From assembly GCF_003347605.1 (NCBI RefSeq), contig NZ_QDFZ01000006.1, positions 210,881 through 274,880 on the forward strand: a stretch of DNA of 64,000 nucleotides, given 5' to 3'. The first letter of the stretch is position 1. Each line of letters opens with the position of its first letter. This document shows, piece after piece, positions 61,422-64,000 of this stretch. This stretch comes from Chryseobacterium sp. KLBC 52 (GTDB taxonomy: Bacteria > Bacteroidota > Bacteroidia > Flavobacteriales > Weeksellaceae). The notes under the pieces are model-generated. The model did no database searches and was not told the DNA's origin. It saw only the letters and a list, made by a program, of their open reading frames with translations. Both the position numbers and the translations under genes were made by a program.

Positions 61422-61838
61422 ATGTCGCAGCATAAGGTCGTTTTGTTACTGGGAAGTAACTTAGGAGAGCAAAAAAAAAATGTAGAGCTTGCATTAAAGA
61501 AGATCAATGAAGCCGGAAATCACATTTCACAAACCAGCGAATTTTTAATGTCTGACCCTGTAGAGTTTGCCAGTTCCAATATTTTTTGTAATATTGCAGC
61601 AATAATATTCACACATCTTTCACCAATTCAACTGCTTGATTGTATTAAGAATATAGAAGTTGAGATGGGAAGAATTAATGATTCAAAAGTATCCGGAGGT
61701 TATACGGACAGGATAATAGATATTGATATCATTAAGTATAATGAGTTAAATTTTAAATCAGAAAGGTTAGAAATCCCTCATAAAAAACATCTTTTTGAAA
61801 GGGATTTTTCCAGAATATTATTAAAAGATTTTATTTAA
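61422..61838 (+). CDS. folK: HPPK (2-amino-4-hydroxy-6-hydroxymethyldihydropteridine pyrophosphokinase)
   Basis: 138 aa, shorter than the 159 aa of E. coli. It starts with LLLGSNLGEQKKNVELAL and has DRIIDIDIIKYN, which holds the two Mg-binding Asp. It transfers pyrophosphate from ATP to the pterin in folate synthesis. The C-terminus is abbreviated but retains the HKKHLFERDF closing block. Confidence 0.93.
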   Translation: MSQHKVVLLLGSNLGEQKKNVELALKKINEAGNHISQTSEFLMSDPVEFASSNIFCNIAAIIFTHLSPIQLLDCIKNIEVEMGRINDSKVSGGYTDRIIDIDIIKYNELNFKSERLEIPHKKHLFERDFSRILLKDFI

Positions 61839-61855
61839 AACATAAAACATATTGT

Positions 61856-62971
61856 ATGAAATTAGGTTTATTATTATTGGCTACGTCATTGCCAATTGCT
61901 GCATTTGCACAGAACAGCGGCACTACAGTAAACTCTTCCACAGAGTATCCTAATACATTCTCTTCAGGTTCCGCTAATGTACAACCCTTTGACAATAAAG
62001 CCAGACGCTTCAGAGACTGGTCTATTTCTGTTGGAGGTGGTCCTGCATTTATGGTACACTCCGATTTAAAATCTATCCGCAAGGATAAGACCAATTGGGG
62101 CTACAATGCTTACATCAGCGTAGACAAACAAATCACACATACATTCGCACTAAGCGTTATGTATATGAGAGGAGAAACGAAACAGACAGCCCAGCTTCCC
62201 GGTGCTGCAGGTGTGAAATCAGGAATAGCTACTGCTACAACACAATTTGACAACATCTCTTTATTAGGGGATATCAACTTCTCGAACTTATTCAGAAGAG
62301 TAGACAACCACTCTCCATACAGATGGGCTTTCCATGGGTATATGGGTATTGGGGTTCAGGGATTCAGAACATCACTCCATGATAACGACGAATTCAGATG
62401 GAGCACTACTCCAAGAAGAACACCTTTGTTTATTAAGCAAGACATTGATATCAACTCTATCTTCTATCAGGGAGGTTTGGGAATAAAATACAATGTTTCA
62501 AAACTTATTGACGTTGAGGCAAGAACCATGTACATCATCAGTGGTGATGATGAATTCGATGGTGGCGGATGGGCAGATCCTAATGATTATGATCCTTCCA
62601 CTCCAGGTTCAAAATATAATATGCTGAATTCAAGAAGATCAGATAATGCATGGACAGTAAGTTTAGGTGTATCCTTCAAATTAGGTAAACACGAATCTCA
62701 CCTTGCATGGCATGACCCGCTTCAGGAAGCTTACTACAGAACCAGCGTTCTTGAAAACGCAAGTACTGACCTTGTTGTTTGTGAAAAAGGAGATGCAGAC
62801 AATGATGGAGTATGTGATGACTGGGACAGACAGCTTGATACTCCTGCAGGAGCAAGAGTAGATGGTGCCGGAGTTGCTTTGGATATGGATCTGGATGGCG
62901 TTATTGACCTTTACGACAAGTGTGTAACTGTACCAGGACCTGTTGAAAACAACGGATGTCCAGTTAAATAA
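61856..62971 (+). CDS. Outer membrane barrel protein with thrombospondin type 3-like calcium repeats (paralogue 1)
   Basis: 371 aa. Signal peptide (to AFAQ, residue 19), a beta-barrel region (about 55-285) with alternating aromatic strands, and two calcium-loop repeats near the end (DADNDGVCDDWD and DMDLDGVIDLYD) before the stop at GCPVK. In many Flavobacteriia such proteins continue into an OmpA-like peptidoglycan-binding domain; here that domain is absent. It forms a tandem pair with the next gene, and they share long stretches of nearly identical 3' DNA. Confidence 0.82.
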   Translation: MKLGLLLLATSLPIAAFAQNSGTTVNSSTEYPNTFSSGSANVQPFDNKARRFRDWSISVGGGPAFMVHSDLKSIRKDKTNWGYNAYISVDKQITHTFALSVMYMRGETKQTAQLPGAAGVKSGIATATTQFDNISLLGDINFSNLFRRVDNHSPYRWAFHGYMGIGVQGFRTSLHDNDEFRWSTTPRRTPLFIKQDIDINSIFYQGGLGIKYNVSKLIDVEARTMYIISGDDEFDGGGWADPNDYDPSTPGSKYNMLNSRRSDNAWTVSLGVSFKLGKHESHLAWHDPLQEAYYRTSVLENASTDLVVCEKGDADNDGVCDDWDRQLDTPAGARVDGAGVALDMDLDGVIDLYDKCVTVPGPVENNGCPVK

Positions 62972-63023
62972 TTAAACAAACTTAAACTTCTTTTTTCAAA
63001 AAGAACTCAAATAATAATACACG

Positions 63024-64000
63024 ATGAAATTAAGTTTAGCAATTGTTGCATTAGCTTTGGCAATTCCTTCTGCCACTTATGCACAAGACTCAACGGCAGT
63101 TTCAAAAGGAGAGTATCCTAATACATTTTCTTCGGGATCTGCTAATGTTTCCCCATTCACCAATCAATCTAAAAGATTTAACGATTGGTCTATTTCCGTA
63201 GGAGCAGGTGTTCCACTTCTTCAGTCAGCAGATTTAACCTCGATCAAAAATGGTAATGGTAAAAACCTTTTTGGATATTCAGCGTATGTAAGTATTGATA
63301 AAGCTATTACTCATGCTTTTGGGATCAATTTACAGTATGACAGAGGTGAAACCAGACAAGGATGGTTCAATACTAAAAATGCAGCACCAGATGCATCAGC
63401 AGTAGGAGCAAGAACTCAGTATGACGCAATCTCTATCTTAGGAGATATTAACTTCTCAAACCTTTTAAGAAGAGTGGATAACCACTCTCCTTACAGATGG
63501 GCACTTCACGGATATGCAGGTATCGGTACCATTGCGTACAGAGCTTATCAAAAAGATGGAAGTAACAAGCAGACATTAATGACTGAAATCAAACCTTTCC
63601 AATTAGGTTCTATGTTCTTCCAGGCTGGTACAGGTCTTAAATTCAAAGTGAACAGAAGAATCGATATTGAAGGTAGATTAATGTATGTGGTAACCGGTGA
63701 TGATGAATTTGACGGTGGAGGAGATAAATACAGCGCTATCAATAAGCGTTCTGAGCAGGTTTCCGACAACTTCTTCAATGCTACTTTAGGTCTTTCTGTT
63801 AAACTTGGAAAACATGAATCTCATTTAATGTGGCATGACCCGCTTCAGGAAATCTATTACAAACTGGATGTATTGGCTAATAAAAACCAGGATATCGAAG
63901 TATGTAAAAAAGGAGATGCTGATAACGATGGCGTATGTGACGATTGGGACAGACAGCTTGATACTCCTGCAGGTGCAAGAGTGGATGGTGCCGGAGTTGC
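63024..64000 (+). CDS. Outer membrane barrel protein, paralogue 2 (3' end cut by window)
   Basis: 325 complete codons are seen, beginning MKLSLAIVALALAIPSATYA (signal peptide). The EYPNTFSSGSANV and RVDNHSPYRWA blocks match paralogue 1 closely, as do the DADNDGVCDDWD repeat and its DNA up to the window edge. The frame is still open at 64000. The gap to paralogue 1 is 52 bp with no terminator. Whether this copy has an OmpA domain cannot be seen. Confidence 0.85.
   Translation, partial: MKLSLAIVALALAIPSATYAQDSTAVSKGEYPNTFSSGSANVSPFTNQSKRFNDWSISVGAGVPLLQSADLTSIKNGNGKNLFGYSAYVSIDKAITHAFGINLQYDRGETRQGWFNTKNAAPDASAVGARTQYDAISILGDINFSNLLRRVDNHSPYRWALHGYAGIGTIAYRAYQKDGSNKQTLMTEIKPFQLGSMFFQAGTGLKFKVNRRIDIEGRLMYVVTGDDEFDGGGDKYSAINKRSEQVSDNFFNATLGLSVKLGKHESHLMWHDPLQEIYYKLDVLANKNQDIEVCKKGDADNDGVCDDWDRQLDTPAGARVDGAGV

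Overview
The window is AT-rich chromosomal DNA from a member of the Bacteroidota, most likely a Chryseobacterium-type flavobacterium (Weeksellaceae). The signs are TAnnTTTG (-7) promoter boxes instead of -35/-10 boxes, almost no Shine-Dalgarno use, type IX secretion C-terminal sorting domains ending in KAIKK, Bacteroidota-specific families (DUF4290, DUF4295) and typical flavobacterial intergenic repeats. The genus is an inference; no 16S gene is present. There are no insertion sequences, prophages or CRISPR arrays. Mobile-type DNA is limited to small non-coding inverted-repeat elements between genes.

Layout. 1-4040 (minus): the edge of a Tle1-like (DUF2235) phospholipase effector gene, a membrane protein/histidine kinase/LuxR-type regulator cassette, an unknown protein and an exported M15-like peptidase. 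4256-10776: aquaporin Z (plus), then minus-strand singletons and pairs: a PD-(D/E)XK-like protein, a LuxE-like ligase, lpxH-queD, an EreA/ChaN-like exported protein, a small membrane protein and a thioesterase. 10906-16237: Skp/OmpH chaperone, then the glyoxylate shunt genes aceB-aceA divergent from an ScfR-type regulator, with two matching palindromes between them. 16585-25133: comF, an alpha/beta hydrolase, upp, der, tRNA-Gln, a broken gene, katG, and a haem-binding/DCC1 thiol protein pair. 25351-30491: secreted alpha-amylase, DUF4290-murA, an orphan NIL domain and a NlpC/P60-like lipoprotein.

30593-42957 is the most interesting part. An OmpR-type two-component system lies near a five-gene operon: mgtC, an MgtA-type Mg P-type ATPase, and the adaptor, CzcA-type RND pump and TolC-like channel of a divalent metal efflux complex. 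The mgtC promoter follows four direct repeats spaced exactly 11 bp. The mRNA leader carries an 11-codon ORF (MDSDPYSNYQS), whose first residues resemble the acidic/proline start of Salmonella MgtL. A 16-bp hairpin follows at once, and its loop is complementary over 8 bases to the region just before the mgtC start codon. I propose this as a Mg-responsive leader not previously described in Bacteroidota.

43304-64000: DUF1801 gene, two tandem paralogous type IX cargo proteins, aminotransferase, lipoprotein-murB, proC, VanZ, lnt, a FG-GAP repeat type IX cargo protein, rpmB-rpmG-DUF4295, a PqqB-like protein and exported RidA apparently inserted before ftsY, a GlsB-type membrane protein, sppA, folK and two tandem outer membrane barrel proteins, the second cut by the window end.
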